In this document: one piece after another, positions 8,591 through 18,867 of the stretch
How the letters are laid out: every line of letters starts with the position of its first letter
Numbering within the stretch: the first letter of the stretch is position 1
Assembly: GCF_022024175.1 (NCBI RefSeq)
Contig: NZ_CP091794.1
Coordinates: 2,542,001 to 2,606,000 of the forward strand
Reading direction: 5' to 3'
Length of the DNA: 64,000 nt
DNA from: Prevotella communis
Lineage (GTDB): Bacteria; Bacteroidota; Bacteroidia; Bacteroidales; Bacteroidaceae
Notes under the pieces: generated by a model
Told to the model about the DNA's origin: nothing
What the model saw: only the letters and a program-made list of their open reading frames with translations
The model's database searches: none
Translations under genes and position numbers: made by a program

Positions 8591-10138
8591 TTATTCCTCA
8601 GGAATCTCCTGATTATCATACACGAACTTAGGCACAAACTCAAAGTAGTCGAACATAGCATCCGACGTGTTATCAGAAGCTTCAGTCAGGTTCACTATCC
8701 GCAAGTAATTGTCGCTTTTACCATCACTCTTTATACGACAAAGAGGGTATCTCACAGAACTGGCGTCATCAGAGAGACGATATTTGAATCCAAAAGTACA
8801 CTCACGAGGGCCCCTCATACATTTGGACTGCGCAGAAAGCTCATCAATCGTTGCTTTCGACATATGGAGTGAGTCCATCACAATCTCTCCATTCAAATAA
8901 ATTCTGGCAACACTATTCACATATTCCACATAGGTTCCCAATCTCACCTCCCATTCGCCTGCAGGCAATGGTGGCAACTTGATAGTCATATCGTAATCAC
9001 CAATAGCAAATGCCGCATCACCCTGCCAATAACAATAGTACATACGGGCACGGGTGGCGACTAATCCTTGGCTATCTTTTGTTATGTCACCCTTGATATG
9101 CTCCATACAATCCCACTTATAAACATGATCCCAACCAATTCCGGGATCGTGATACTCATCCGGGCCACCGCCCATTGAATCATATGGATCGAAATCACCA
9201 CATATCATGTCGACATCATTCATGATATCAGGTGAAAGGGTTTTGAAGTCCACACGCCACAACTCACTGCCCAAAACCTCCTCACGCGCTGTCTTGTCGT
9301 AAGCCAGGATATCGTCAATATAGAAATAATAGCCATTGAAGCATTTGTGATCTAAGCCTTGCTCTCCATCAGCAAGAATCATCACGCCGCGAACCAGCTT
9401 CCCATATTTATCAGGTCCGTCCTTTAGTCCTCTGCGATTAATAAACAGACCGCTATTATCACCCATTGGATAACTGCATTTCAAAGCAGCATGCGGCATC
9501 AGGGTTGCATACCAAGCAGACATATCTGCCATATCTGTATCCAGCCAAAAAGCATCGTATTTTTTACCATTACAAACCGTCAGAAACTTATTTGAACAAC
9601 CATTCCCTAGGATATGGTATGACACAAAGCGATTCAACGAGTTACGTCGGTCCGTAGGATCACTAACAGAGACATCCTCTGGAAAAGCCTCATCATAGAC
9701 TTGCTTAGCATAGGCCTTCAACTGTTCCAGATTATGGATACCTTTAGCTGCATACACGCTATCAGTCTCAACAAACACATTGAACATCCTGAAGCGGTAT
9801 TCATTAAACCAAGCCTTTCTTCTAGGTGATGTATATTTTGAATCTGGTGCATATTTATATAAGCACAGTTCCTCATCACGATGGTAATTATCGTAATTCC
9901 AAACCTGAAGTGTGTCGGCCAGTCCCGTCAGTTGCAGGGCCTGACTGAATATTGTCGTCTTCGGATTATTGGCCAGGCAAGCAGGCAACAATAACTCCGA
10001 AAAACGGTCGTTCTCCTCATAGGTAATCTTATCGATATCGCTTGCCAATACAGGCAGTTCATCGTCCACAATGACAAATTGCGCTGAAGCCGACGTGCTG
10101 AGCGCAAAGGCGAAAATAGAAAGTAGCACGTTTTTCAT
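8591..10138 (-). CDS. Fasciclin (FAS1)-domain secreted protein
   Basis: 515 residues, signal peptide ending about SASAQF. The middle region (about 55-290) has fasciclin-like features: an early FSQALQLTGL, NSLNRFVSYHILG before the core, and the closing FNGYYFYIDDILAYD. FAS1 domains usually mediate adhesion. The C-terminal 200 residues form a beta-rich module (LPAGEWEVRLGTYVEYVNSVARIYLNG split by loops) that resembles carbohydrate-binding or DUF5108-type modules. It overlaps the upstream gene by 4 bp. Adhesion or matrix binding is the likely role; the ligand is unknown. Confidence 0.7.
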   Translation of the reverse strand: MKNVLLSIFAFALSTSASAQFVIVDDELPVLASDIDKITYEENDRFSELLLPACLANNPKTTIFSQALQLTGLADTLQVWNYDNYHRDEELCLYKYAPDSKYTSPRRKAWFNEYRFRMFNVFVETDSVYAAKGIHNLEQLKAYAKQVYDEAFPEDVSVSDPTDRRNSLNRFVSYHILGNGCSNKFLTVCNGKKYDAFWLDTDMADMSAWYATLMPHAALKCSYPMGDNSGLFINRRGLKDGPDKYGKLVRGVMILADGEQGLDHKCFNGYYFYIDDILAYDKTAREEVLGSELWRVDFKTLSPDIMNDVDMICGDFDPYDSMGGGPDEYHDPGIGWDHVYKWDCMEHIKGDITKDSQGLVATRARMYYCYWQGDAAFAIGDYDMTIKLPPLPAGEWEVRLGTYVEYVNSVARIYLNGEIVMDSLHMSKATIDELSAQSKCMRGPRECTFGFKYRLSDDASSVRYPLCRIKSDGKSDNYLRIVNLTEASDNTSDAMFDYFEFVPKFVYDNQEIPEE

Positions 10139-10647
10139 GGCTTCATCAGTTTAAAGGTAAAACGCTGGTTCACACTTATCAGATAGACACCACGCGGCTG
10201 ACGGCTCAGGTCTATCGTTGCCTCACCCTCATGGCGACTGATGGCAGCATCCACGCTTTTGCCGTCAAGACTGCATACCATGATGCGGTCTGTCTGTTGC
10301 AATCCGCAGATGCCGACAACACCCTTGCGAGTCAGGTCAAAGCGGATGCGGGAGTCGTCACCCTTCACTTCGTCAATGACTGTCAGGTCCGACTTATCCA
10401 CTTTCAGGTAGTCCACCTGATCACGCTCAAAGTCAAGCGTCTGTTCACTGGCGTCAAGGCCGCGATAGGAAACGGTCATCACGCCTTTCTGATATTTGAC
10501 CGTTGGATCCTGGGAAGGCAGGAAGAACTGCACCTTACTGCCGTCTTTCAGGAAGACAAACAAAGAAGACTTCTCTTCTGCCCTTACCCCTATTGCCATC
10601 AGGAACGACAGCAACAATGAGAGAACTATTCCTGTTTTCATATCCAT
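10135..10647 (-). CDS. Small secreted protein with a T9SS type A-like C-terminal sorting domain
   Basis: 170 residues with an N-terminal signal peptide (to about VRAEE). The last 60 residues fit the type IX secretion A-type tail: MVCSLDGKSV, then IDLSRQPRGVYLISVN and a terminal KLMKP. The front half is a short beta module (FLKDGSKVQFFL). First gene of the operon with the FAS1 protein (ATGA overlap). No catalytic motif seen. Confidence 0.65.
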   Translation of the reverse strand: MDMKTGIVLSLLLSFLMAIGVRAEEKSSLFVFLKDGSKVQFFLPSQDPTVKYQKGVMTVSYRGLDASEQTLDFERDQVDYLKVDKSDLTVIDEVKGDDSRIRFDLTRKGVVGICGLQQTDRIMVCSLDGKSVDAAISRHEGEATIDLSRQPRGVYLISVNQRFTFKLMKP

Positions 10648-10697
10648 GATGTTTGAAAAAACTATCTGTTTTAGGTTTATACTGTTCTATTTGGACG

Positions 10698-10729
10698 CAA
10701 ATATAAACATCTTTTTCCAATAAAGCAAA
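10698..10729 (-). promoter_or_regulatory. Promoter of the FAS1 operon
   Basis: Minus strand: TTTG (10726-10729), 20 bp, TATATTTG (10698-10705). Complete Bacteroidetes promoter about 50 bp before the start at 10647, back to back with the one below. Confidence 0.8.
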
Positions 10730-10743
10730 TAAATAACTATTTA

Positions 10744-10775
10744 TTTGGCTATTTCAAAGGAAAAGCGTACTTTTG
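10744..10775 (+). promoter_or_regulatory. Promoter of the cysteine desulfidase-type gene
   Basis: TTTG (10744-10747), 20 bp, TACTTTTG (10768-10775); complete consensus, 31 bp before the ATG at 10807. Confidence 0.8.
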
Positions 10776-10806
10776 CACATTAAAAAAGTCTTACATCATA
10801 GATACT

Positions 10807-12081
10807 ATGATCAGCAAAGAAACCCGCGAACAAATCATTGCACTTATCCGACAGGAAGTAGTGCCCGCTATCGGTTGTACCGAACCCATGTGTGTAGCCC
10901 TCTGTACAGCGAAAGCTACAGAGAAGCTGGGACAGAAACCCGAGAAAATCGTTGCTAAGCTCAGTGCCAACATCCTGAAGAATGCGATGGGTGTAGGTAT
11001 CCCCGGCACAGGGATGATAGGTCTGCCTATCGCCATCGCCCTGGGTGCCCTTATCGGCAAGAGCGACTATCAGTTGGAGGTATTGAAAGACCTGACGCCA
11101 GAGGCTCTGGAAGCCGGCAAACAGTATATCAACGAGAAGCGTATCTGCATCCAGATGAAGCAGGGCATCACGGAGAAACTCTATGTGGAGGTGACGTGCT
11201 CTGCAGGTGAGAAGAGTGAGACGGCCATCATTGCCGGCACACATACGCACTTCGTGGAAAGTGAAAAGGTCGTAGCGGAGAGTCAGGAAGGTGCTGATGC
11301 AGGAAACGCCCTCCCACTGAACTTCCGTCTGGTCTATGATTTTGCGACGACGGCTCCGCTGGACGAGATTCGTTTTATCCTGGAGACACGCGACTATAAC
11401 ATGAATGCGGCACGCGAGGCCATCAAGGGCAACTACGGACATAACCTAGGAAAGACCATCGACCGTCCGCTGGCGAAGGGTATCTTCGGACATACCATCT
11501 TCTCACATATCATCTCCCGAACGGCAGCAGCCTGCGATGCCCGTATGGGAGGCGCCATGATTCCCGTGATGTCCAACTCTGGTTCCGGCAACCAGGGCAT
11601 CTGTGCCACCAATCCCGTTTGCGTCTATGCCAAGGAGAATGAGAACACGGAAGAAGAGTTGATTCGTGCCCTCACCCTGAGTCATCTCACAGCTATCTAT
11701 ATCAAACAGTCACTGGGCACACTCTCGGCGCTGTGTGGGTGCGTGGTTGCCTCTATCGGCAGCAGTGTGGGTATCACCTACCTGATGGGCGGCGACTATG
11801 AGCGTTGCTGTCGCAGTGTGAAGAACATGATTGCCAATTTGACGGGTATGATTTGTGACGGCGCCAAACCCTCTTGTTCGCTGAAGATCACATCAGGAGT
11901 CAGCACCGCCATCCTCTCTGCCCTCCTGTCGATGGAAGGCAAATGCGTGACCAGTGAAGAAGGAATTGTGGATGACTGCGTAGACCGCAGCATCCACAAT
12001 CTGACTGCCATTGGTGCCGATGGCATGGGTCCCACCGACGACCTGGTGCTTCGTATCATGACCACCAAGGGGTGCTCATAA
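10807..12081 (+). CDS. cyuA: L-cysteine desulfidase / L-serine dehydratase alpha-like (CyuA/UPF0597 family)
   Basis: 424 residues matching the CyuA/YhaM family, iron-sulfur enzymes that split L-cysteine to pyruvate, ammonia and sulfide; related to the serine dehydratase alpha subunit. Visible family marks: PAIGCTEPMCVAL near the front, GVGIPGTG, SGSGNQGI in the middle, and several Cys (GCVVASIG, MICDGAKPSC) that could hold the cluster. Full length. It has its own promoter and converges on the GH2 gene with 3 bp between; no clear terminator lies between the two. Confidence 0.85.
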   Translation: MISKETREQIIALIRQEVVPAIGCTEPMCVALCTAKATEKLGQKPEKIVAKLSANILKNAMGVGIPGTGMIGLPIAIALGALIGKSDYQLEVLKDLTPEALEAGKQYINEKRICIQMKQGITEKLYVEVTCSAGEKSETAIIAGTHTHFVESEKVVAESQEGADAGNALPLNFRLVYDFATTAPLDEIRFILETRDYNMNAAREAIKGNYGHNLGKTIDRPLAKGIFGHTIFSHIISRTAAACDARMGGAMIPVMSNSGSGNQGICATNPVCVYAKENENTEEELIRALTLSHLTAIYIKQSLGTLSALCGCVVASIGSSVGITYLMGGDYERCCRSVKNMIANLTGMICDGAKPSCSLKITSGVSTAILSALLSMEGKCVTSEEGIVDDCVDRSIHNLTAIGADGMGPTDDLVLRIMTTKGCS

Positions 12082-12084
12082 ATC

Positions 12085-14964
12085 CTATTTGATTTTTGGT
12101 TTCAACTCATCAGGCGAATCGTTTGTGAACATATCCACAGCGGGTGCCTGACGGGTGAAGAAGTGACTGATGGTTTCCGGCGTCAACGTTAGCGTGGGCT
12201 GGAAATCATCACTTTTCATATAGTCGAGGATTGCCTTGCGCATCTGTCGGGCCACCACACGATGTTCCAAATCATTACTAATATCCATTGTGGTCATCAA
12301 CAGGCGACCTTTCAACACACGAGCCTCTATGAGCATGCCCAACTTACGAGATACGTGCCACGTGTCGATAGGTTGGATGGGCGACTGATAGTCCTTGGGC
12401 AGTTCCATCAAGTTCATCACCTGTGCCTTGTTCAACAGTTCCCACCAGTTCAGATTCGACCAATCGTCTGTAGGAAAGCCATATTTAAACAACGGATGCT
12501 GCTTCTCGATATACGCACCTGTGGTATGCGGCGGACGCATCTTAAACCACGACGTGTTCCAGAATACGGGCAGGTACGACTGTTTTACATCACTGCCCAG
12601 CGTCACGCGTCCGGCAGCCGTAAGCAGCACCGTGCCGCCCTTCTTCAGCACCTTCAGGGCCTGGGTATCCAGGGTGTCGGTCATATGTATTCCCTCCAGC
12701 TTCTCATCAGTCTTCTCCTCCGGATAGACCCAGAAGTCCCAGTGGTTCTTGATGACATTGCCGATTTTCACATGCAGCGTCATCTTGGTGGGCTGTTTGA
12801 CAGAGTCGAGCGGGAACTCCACCACACCCATCTGATGATTCTTTCCTACCGGGATATTATTGGAGAGCATACGTCCGCCATGATACACACGCATCGTATC
12901 GTCGGTGATATAGAACGCGGCCTTCACACTCTCCAAATTGGCATAGAACGCATTATAGGCCTCGATGGGGACGCACAGTTCCTCCTGATTGGAATAGATG
13001 AACTTGGGGAAGCGGGCCAACAGGACCAGAGGATAGCAGAACTCGCGCCAGTCATTGCCCGTGGTGTAGCCTTTCTCACGCCAATGCACATTCAGCGGCC
13101 CTACAAGAGCCGTTCCCTGACCACTATAGTCGTTCAGTCCCAGCAACTGGAATCCTGCATAATCCTTTGTACGCAGGTTGCGCTCTATCTCGTACTTATA
13201 GCAGAGCGTCTGCAACTTTCCACTGGCCATCAGGAACTTCTCTGCCATCTGCTCCATACCATTGTCGCGCAACAAATCACGGAAAATCTCGAAGTTGCGC
13301 GCCTTATAGGCACCCGTGTACTGAGGAATCTCCTTGAAGTCAGGAAAAGCACACCACTGTCCCTGCTCGTGGGCAATGATGGGAGAATCATTAGGTGTCG
13401 TTCCTTTATAGTTTCGAGGATATTCTATACCACTGTAGTAGTCGTCATCGCTCGACGGGGCTTTTCTGTCCCAGTCCAGTCCACGGGCACCACCCTTTAC
13501 GTGATACTCCGAACCGCCATCCCAGGCCCATCCGCCACCTACCGATGCACCGCAATACACCTTGGTAGAGTCGTACTCATGCATCTGTCTGACCCAGTCA
13601 TTACAGTAGGTTACCCAGTCGCCGGCAGGTTCGTTGCCGGCAGCCATCATCACAAACGAGGGGTGATGACCGTACTCATCAACGATACGTTTTGACTCCT
13701 CCAACAGATACTTGTCTATCGCCTGACCACGGCGCAGCTTCACACCATGATTAGGCCACGACGGACCCTCGGGCTGCAGGTAGATACCCACACGGTCGGC
13801 AGCAGCAAAAGCTGCCTCGGGGGGACAGTAGCTATGGAAGCGTACGTGGTTGAGACCATACTCCTTGCACTTCTTGAAGATACGCATCCACTCGTCCTCA
13901 TCGGTTGGGGGAAAACCTGTCTCTGGAAAACAGCAGTTCTCCACCGTGCCACGCAGAAAGAGCGGACGGTTATTGATATAGAGCTGACGCCCCTCTGCCT
14001 TTATCTCGCGCAAGCCGAACTGTGTTTCATAGACTGTCTCACCAGCTTCTACCGTCAGGCGATACAGATTAGGATGGAACTCATCCCAGAATTTCACATC
14101 GCGTCCTAATCCAAATTTAAACTTGATGTTACTACCCTCTGCAATGACTGTAGAGCCGCGCACCATCTTACCCACCTTTCCGTCGTTCATGTACTTGATA
14201 TTGGCCGACACGTTATAGTCGTTGATGGGGAAGAAGCGCAGGCCGTCCACATGATTCTCCAACTGTACCTCCACGGTGACGGCACCCTCCTTGATATGAG
14301 GGGTCACACGCACGCGCTTGATATTCAACTTCTTCCACTGTGCCTGCAGTTCAATACGTCCAGTGATACCGTTCCAGTTGCCCTGGGTCTGGTCTGTCAC
14401 CGAGTGCGAGTCCTGTCCCACACACACATTCTCGATACCATTATACACACGGATAGCTATCTCGTTGCGCTCACCCTTCTTGATGAATTTCGTCACATCA
14501 TAGCGGTGAGGCACGGACAGCGACATCTGGTGGCCCACCTCACGTCCGTTGACAAAGACCGTGGTCTCAATATGCGGGCGCTCCAGGAAGAGCGTGATAC
14601 GCTGGTCGCTCCATTCCTTGGGGATATACACATATTTCCTGTACCACACATTTCCCACATAGTGTTTCTCGGGTGTCAGGAAGAAGGGGAACTTCATCTG
14701 TCCCTTCCTTCTGTAGGGTTCCATATACGGGTTATAGAAATACGACGAGTCATAGAGCGAGCCCGTCCACTGCGTGTGGATATCCACCTCATGACCCTTG
14801 TCATTTGTGAGCAGCGAGCCAGGCAGCACCACGTAGTCATCGTAATGTGCGGAATCACCAAGGGCAAAGTCCCAGGGACCCTGCAAATCCATCACCATCT
14901 GAGCCTGCACACCTCCCATACCCAGCAGCATGGCGAGAGCAGAAAGAATCAGTCCTTTTCTCAT
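12085..14964 (-). CDS. Glycoside hydrolase family 2 enzyme, exported
   Basis: 959 residues, signal peptide to about GVQAQ. GH2 order: jelly-roll sugar-binding domain (about 25-220; NVWYRKYVYIP), immunoglobulin-like domain (about 220-325), TIM-barrel from about 330. Probable acid/base Glu in MMAAGNEPAGDW and probable nucleophile in IIAHEQGQW. A long extra C-terminal region (about 640-959) follows. GH2 covers beta-galactosidase, mannosidase and glucuronidase; I cannot fix the substrate. Last gene of the MFS-DUF5107-SGNH operon (ATGA overlap with SGNH), so it acts in the same glycan route in the periplasm. Confidence 0.88.
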   Translation of the reverse strand: MRKGLILSALAMLLGMGGVQAQMVMDLQGPWDFALGDSAHYDDYVVLPGSLLTNDKGHEVDIHTQWTGSLYDSSYFYNPYMEPYRRKGQMKFPFFLTPEKHYVGNVWYRKYVYIPKEWSDQRITLFLERPHIETTVFVNGREVGHQMSLSVPHRYDVTKFIKKGERNEIAIRVYNGIENVCVGQDSHSVTDQTQGNWNGITGRIELQAQWKKLNIKRVRVTPHIKEGAVTVEVQLENHVDGLRFFPINDYNVSANIKYMNDGKVGKMVRGSTVIAEGSNIKFKFGLGRDVKFWDEFHPNLYRLTVEAGETVYETQFGLREIKAEGRQLYINNRPLFLRGTVENCCFPETGFPPTDEDEWMRIFKKCKEYGLNHVRFHSYCPPEAAFAAADRVGIYLQPEGPSWPNHGVKLRRGQAIDKYLLEESKRIVDEYGHHPSFVMMAAGNEPAGDWVTYCNDWVRQMHEYDSTKVYCGASVGGGWAWDGGSEYHVKGGARGLDWDRKAPSSDDDYYSGIEYPRNYKGTTPNDSPIIAHEQGQWCAFPDFKEIPQYTGAYKARNFEIFRDLLRDNGMEQMAEKFLMASGKLQTLCYKYEIERNLRTKDYAGFQLLGLNDYSGQGTALVGPLNVHWREKGYTTGNDWREFCYPLVLLARFPKFIYSNQEELCVPIEAYNAFYANLESVKAAFYITDDTMRVYHGGRMLSNNIPVGKNHQMGVVEFPLDSVKQPTKMTLHVKIGNVIKNHWDFWVYPEEKTDEKLEGIHMTDTLDTQALKVLKKGGTVLLTAAGRVTLGSDVKQSYLPVFWNTSWFKMRPPHTTGAYIEKQHPLFKYGFPTDDWSNLNWWELLNKAQVMNLMELPKDYQSPIQPIDTWHVSRKLGMLIEARVLKGRLLMTTMDISNDLEHRVVARQMRKAILDYMKSDDFQPTLTLTPETISHFFTRQAPAVDMFTNDSPDELKPKIK

Positions 14965-15638
14965 TCAATCACCTGTCCTACTTGTTCTGCAATCTGCTGC
15001 ATACCCTTCACGGATGGGTGTCCAGCCTTCTTAGCAATACCCTGCAATTCAATGCATTTCACACCATAGTGTTCACAGATAGTCTTTGACGACTCTGTCA
15101 CATCAGCACTCAGTCCGTCGTTCAACAGGAAATAGATAGTCGACTTGCCATAGTGCTCTTTCATCCAGCCCAACATATATGCCATAGCAGGACGAAATGA
15201 CCACAGGTCCTCCTTGGTGATATTCTCATACTTGAACTCACCGATAGGGGAATGTGCCCAACTGTCGTTCGTGGCACCGAAAATCAGGATGACATCAGGG
15301 TTCTCGCCCAGGTTGTCCATACGTTTGGTAAACGAGCGGTCGCTATAGTCATCCTTGTTGTAACCCGTGTTACAGATGGTAGAACCACTATAGGAATTAT
15401 TCATTCCCAGTTTCCACCCCTTCTGCCTGGCGAGCAGTGTCCACCAGGTCTGCTCCACGCTGTTCACATCAGTCAGGTTGGGATTGTTCTGCTTGAAATA
15501 CCATATGGCATTTCCCTCAGGGATAGCCCCTTCGAAAGTGGAATACGAGTCGCCCAACACAGCAACGGTCTTGGTCTGTGCGCCTACCGACAAGCAAATC
15601 ATCAGTAGCAGCGCCGACAGTGAAATCAGTTTTTTCAT
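14961..15638 (-). CDS. SGNH/GDSL hydrolase, exported
   Basis: 225 residues with a signal peptide (to about SVGAQ). Block I VLGDSYSTFEG holds the catalytic Ser, block III FGATNDSW the Asn, and GHPSVKG near the C-terminus the His. SGNH enzymes remove acyl groups from sugars or lipids; in a glycan operon a carbohydrate esterase, for example a deacetylase, is the likely role. 4-bp overlap with the GH2 gene. Confidence 0.87.
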   Translation of the reverse strand: MKKLISLSALLLMICLSVGAQTKTVAVLGDSYSTFEGAIPEGNAIWYFKQNNPNLTDVNSVEQTWWTLLARQKGWKLGMNNSYSGSTICNTGYNKDDYSDRSFTKRMDNLGENPDVILIFGATNDSWAHSPIGEFKYENITKEDLWSFRPAMAYMLGWMKEHYGKSTIYFLLNDGLSADVTESSKTICEHYGVKCIELQGIAKKAGHPSVKGMQQIAEQVGQVIE

Positions 15639-15651
15639 ATCCGTAAATATT

Positions 15652-18600
15652 TTACATGTTCATCAACGAGCGCAGGGTCTTTGCGCCAAAATGATTAATA
15701 TCCTCACGCTCCACCTCCTTGAGATAGCGCTCTGCATGCGTCTTGTCGCCCAGGCCATAATAGCCCAGGGCAAGCATGTAGAGGCAATGGATGCGGTTTT
15801 GCTGGTCAAGGTCACCATCCCATATCAGCAGGTCGGGCAGCGACACAGCGAAATAGTCCATCGTGACGTGGTCGAAGAGGTGCTGCTTACCATAGTTCAC
15901 CAGTTTATAGAACAGGCCGCGCGCCTTATCCTCCTGTCCCAGTTTGCGATAGCACAGGGCAGCATAGAATATCTTATCGGGCTTCGCATCATTATAATAC
16001 ATGGCAGCGGCCGGTTCGGTAGGACCTGCCGTACCCTCTTCGTAGCGCCCGAGGAAATAAAGGAAGTCATTGTCCTGTGCGCCATAGAGTTTACCTTCGC
16101 CAAGATGCGACGGGAACACCAGACACTCCTCCAACAACTTCGTAGCCTTCTCCTTTTCACCACGTACGAGCGCCTGTTTAGCGAGCTCTATTCTGCAAAT
16201 CTGATACTGTCCGCTGACCTTGCCTTCACCACCTTCCCATGGGTGGAACTGATGGGCATCGAGTTTCTTCATCGCCTCCTCATGGCGTCCCAAGTGGTTC
16301 AGCAGGGTAATCTCCTCCAGTACAAGGTCATCGCGCTGAGCTATCAGCTGGGGATACTTTTGCAGGAATGCCAATCGTTCGGCATGAGGTTTCTGTATGC
16401 GCTTATAGAGCTGGTCCAACTCCATGAACACGCGGGCATCCGTCTCGTCCAGATGGAAGGCCTTCTCCATGTATGCCACCGCCTCGTCAGGCTTATGCTG
16501 CTTGTTGAAGCGGGCCAACGCCAGGTTACGCCATACGGTGGGGAACTCAGGATTGAGTTCTGCCGACAGTTCCCAGTTCTCTATGGCAAGGTCATACTGA
16601 CGCTTGTCGTAGTAGAGGCATCCCAGATAGTAAGGCGCCTTGGCACCCTGCGGATTCTGCTGTTTTGCTCTTTCCAAGGCGACGACAGCCTCCAGTCGGT
16701 TGGGGAAACAATAGTCAGCAGGTTGTTTCTCCGCCTGCTCAAGGCTTCCCATATAATAATAGGTCATCGGACTCACGGCACCCTCTTCTTCCGCCAGTTT
16801 CCAGATGGCCAAAGCCTCATCATGCAGTCCGGCCTGTTCATAGTCCAATGCCAGTTCCTCGTAGTTCTCACTACTCTTGCGCATCAGCATCTTCAGCGTA
16901 TCGTCGCCTGTAAGCAGGAACTTCTCATAACGACAGCCGTAGTTAAAGTGATCCAGCGCAAGACTGTCCTCAATCCATGCCAGAGCCTCCTCCTGACGAC
17001 CCTGCAGACGAAGAACTGCAGCCTTCAAAGCACGTGCCTTGTGATTGCAACTATTGAAGATGAGAGAACGGTTCAACTCGTCGAGCGCATCATCATAACG
17101 CTGCCGGGACACACTGATACAAGCGGCTTCGAAGTAACCGGCATCAGCCCACGCCTTATTCCAGGTAGACTTCCAGAACAGGCCATAGGCCTCGTCTGCC
17201 CTACCCTGGTATTTCAATGTCAGGGCGAGGTTGAAAAGAGCCTCACCATCATAGGGATTCGGATTACGTTTCTGCCATATCTTCACAGCCCTGCGCAGAC
17301 AGGTCTCTGCCTTGTCAAAACGACCGCGACGCAGATACCATAGTCCCGTCTGGTTCAGGCAACGCACATCATTGGGGTCCCTGCGCAGTGCCTCCTCATA
17401 ATAGTCGAGGGCACTCCATGTGGCATGACGGTATTGCTCCAAGTGCAGACCCGTGAGATAAAGCTGGTCGTTGGTCTTTGTGTCCTGTGGCGACAGGGCT
17501 GCTTCCGCAGCATCGGGAATAGGACGGATATCATCGGGTTCTGCTTCCCAGATGAGAGATGACTGATGAGAGATATGATCAGCCTTAGTGATTGACAGTG
17601 TCAGATCGTTCAGCGAAACAGCGGGACACGCTACCGCCTGCTCAATGACAGCCTCGGGCGACAGCGTCAAAGTCTGGTCAAAATAGGTTTCTCCGCTCTT
17701 GTTCCGCAGCAGCACACGTGCCGTCTGCTCCGATGTGGCCAGCACCTTGAAACTGACGCCGCCCTCGGTCTTCTCGATATTCAGGACGAAATCCTTGTTG
17801 GCCTGCTTCACGATACCAATCTCACGATAAGGCATGAAATACTGCGTAAACTGTTTCTCCTCATAGGGCATCAGCCATGTGAAGTCGGGCTGGTTCTCCG
17901 TATAAACGCCAGCCATCAGCTCGATGTAGGGACGGAAACCTTTGTCCTCATACATGTCTGTAAGATTCCGATCCCACGCTCTTCCAAAGTCACCATTACC
18001 CCATGTCCACTGTTTCTTGCCTGGCGAGAAATGATGACTAGCCACATGGAGCATACCGCCCTTGGTATCGTTCTCATAGCCACCCTCGAAATCATATTTT
18101 GAGTTGACTGCCATATAACTCGTAGGCACGGGGATATTCTTATAGTTCGAGATGTCCACACCTGCCGAGTAATCCATCTTGTAATAGGTACCCGTAGCGA
18201 TGGGGAAACTCGACACGGCACGCTTTCCGTGGTCAAACACCGCGTTGACATCGGGTGGGAAGACGCTCTGGTAGGCATCATTCACCTCCACGGCAGGGTT
18301 TGCCCACCAGAGGAAGGTCTGAGGCAATGACGTACGATTGCTGACGCGTCCCTGTATCTCCAGATAGGCGCAACCGGGACGGAGTGTGAAACCTGCCATA
18401 CCTTTTTGGTGGAACATACGCTCCATCTCGTTCACCCATACCGTCACACTGCCATCTTCATTCTCCACAATATCGCAATCAACAGGCAGATAGGTTGACG
18501 GACGGTGGTGCTGAGGCCAGTTGAACTCGATACCACCACTGATCCAGGGACCTGTCAGTCCCACAAGGGCAGGTTTGATAACGTGATTGTAATACACAAA

Positions 18601-18867
18601 GTGGCGCTGCTTGATCTTGTCGTACGCCATCTGGATACGTCCACCCAGTTCGGGCATCACCATCACTTTGATATACTCATTCTCCAGGAACACCACCTTC
18701 CACTCGTGTGGTGTGGGCTCATTGGCTATCGACTCGATGACAGGATACGGATAAACCACGCCACTGGAACCCTGATAGACTCTTTTTTCCAGGAATATCG
18801 GGTTCTTCTCGGCCTTCCCTATTTCATAGGTAGGAATAGTAACAATTTCTCTCCAAGCTTTTATCAT
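15652..18867 (-). CDS. DUF5107 domain protein with C-terminal TPR repeats
   Basis: 1071 residues, no signal peptide, so probably cytoplasmic. The first 400 or so residues match DUF5107, a galactose-mutarotase-like beta fold (PELGGRIQMAYDK; ISGGIEFNWPQHHRP). From about 440 to the end run helical TPR units (ALDYYEEALRRDPND and repeats). The pairing with a sugar porter and GH2 suggests handling of an imported sugar or oligosaccharide; function not established. A short 7-bp repeat run (17550-17577) encodes part of the linker near residue 435. It overlaps the transporter gene by 4 bp. Confidence 0.82.
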   Translation of the reverse strand: MIKAWREIVTIPTYEIGKAEKNPIFLEKRVYQGSSGVVYPYPVIESIANEPTPHEWKVVFLENEYIKVMVMPELGGRIQMAYDKIKQRHFVYYNHVIKPALVGLTGPWISGGIEFNWPQHHRPSTYLPVDCDIVENEDGSVTVWVNEMERMFHQKGMAGFTLRPGCAYLEIQGRVSNRTSLPQTFLWWANPAVEVNDAYQSVFPPDVNAVFDHGKRAVSSFPIATGTYYKMDYSAGVDISNYKNIPVPTSYMAVNSKYDFEGGYENDTKGGMLHVASHHFSPGKKQWTWGNGDFGRAWDRNLTDMYEDKGFRPYIELMAGVYTENQPDFTWLMPYEEKQFTQYFMPYREIGIVKQANKDFVLNIEKTEGGVSFKVLATSEQTARVLLRNKSGETYFDQTLTLSPEAVIEQAVACPAVSLNDLTLSITKADHISHQSSLIWEAEPDDIRPIPDAAEAALSPQDTKTNDQLYLTGLHLEQYRHATWSALDYYEEALRRDPNDVRCLNQTGLWYLRRGRFDKAETCLRRAVKIWQKRNPNPYDGEALFNLALTLKYQGRADEAYGLFWKSTWNKAWADAGYFEAACISVSRQRYDDALDELNRSLIFNSCNHKARALKAAVLRLQGRQEEALAWIEDSLALDHFNYGCRYEKFLLTGDDTLKMLMRKSSENYEELALDYEQAGLHDEALAIWKLAEEEGAVSPMTYYYMGSLEQAEKQPADYCFPNRLEAVVALERAKQQNPQGAKAPYYLGCLYYDKRQYDLAIENWELSAELNPEFPTVWRNLALARFNKQHKPDEAVAYMEKAFHLDETDARVFMELDQLYKRIQKPHAERLAFLQKYPQLIAQRDDLVLEEITLLNHLGRHEEAMKKLDAHQFHPWEGGEGKVSGQYQICRIELAKQALVRGEKEKATKLLEECLVFPSHLGEGKLYGAQDNDFLYFLGRYEEGTAGPTEPAAAMYYNDAKPDKIFYAALCYRKLGQEDKARGLFYKLVNYGKQHLFDHVTMDYFAVSLPDLLIWDGDLDQQNRIHCLYMLALGYYGLGDKTHAERYLKEVEREDINHFGAKTLRSLMNM
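17550..17577. repeat. Heptad repeat array inside the DUF5107 gene (4 units)
   Basis: + strand units AGATGAG, AGATGAC, TGATGAG, AGATATG. Same 7-bp period as the other arrays but a variant unit; translated as part of the linker between the DUF5107 and TPR parts. Confidence 0.6.

Noticed and set aside
12061..12110. Terminator between the desulfidase and GH2 genes
   Set aside because: No stem of more than four base pairs with a T run could be found.
15478..17343. 621-codon open frame antisense to the DUF5107-TPR gene
   Set aside because: Same reason; the TPR pattern on the other strand is unmistakable.
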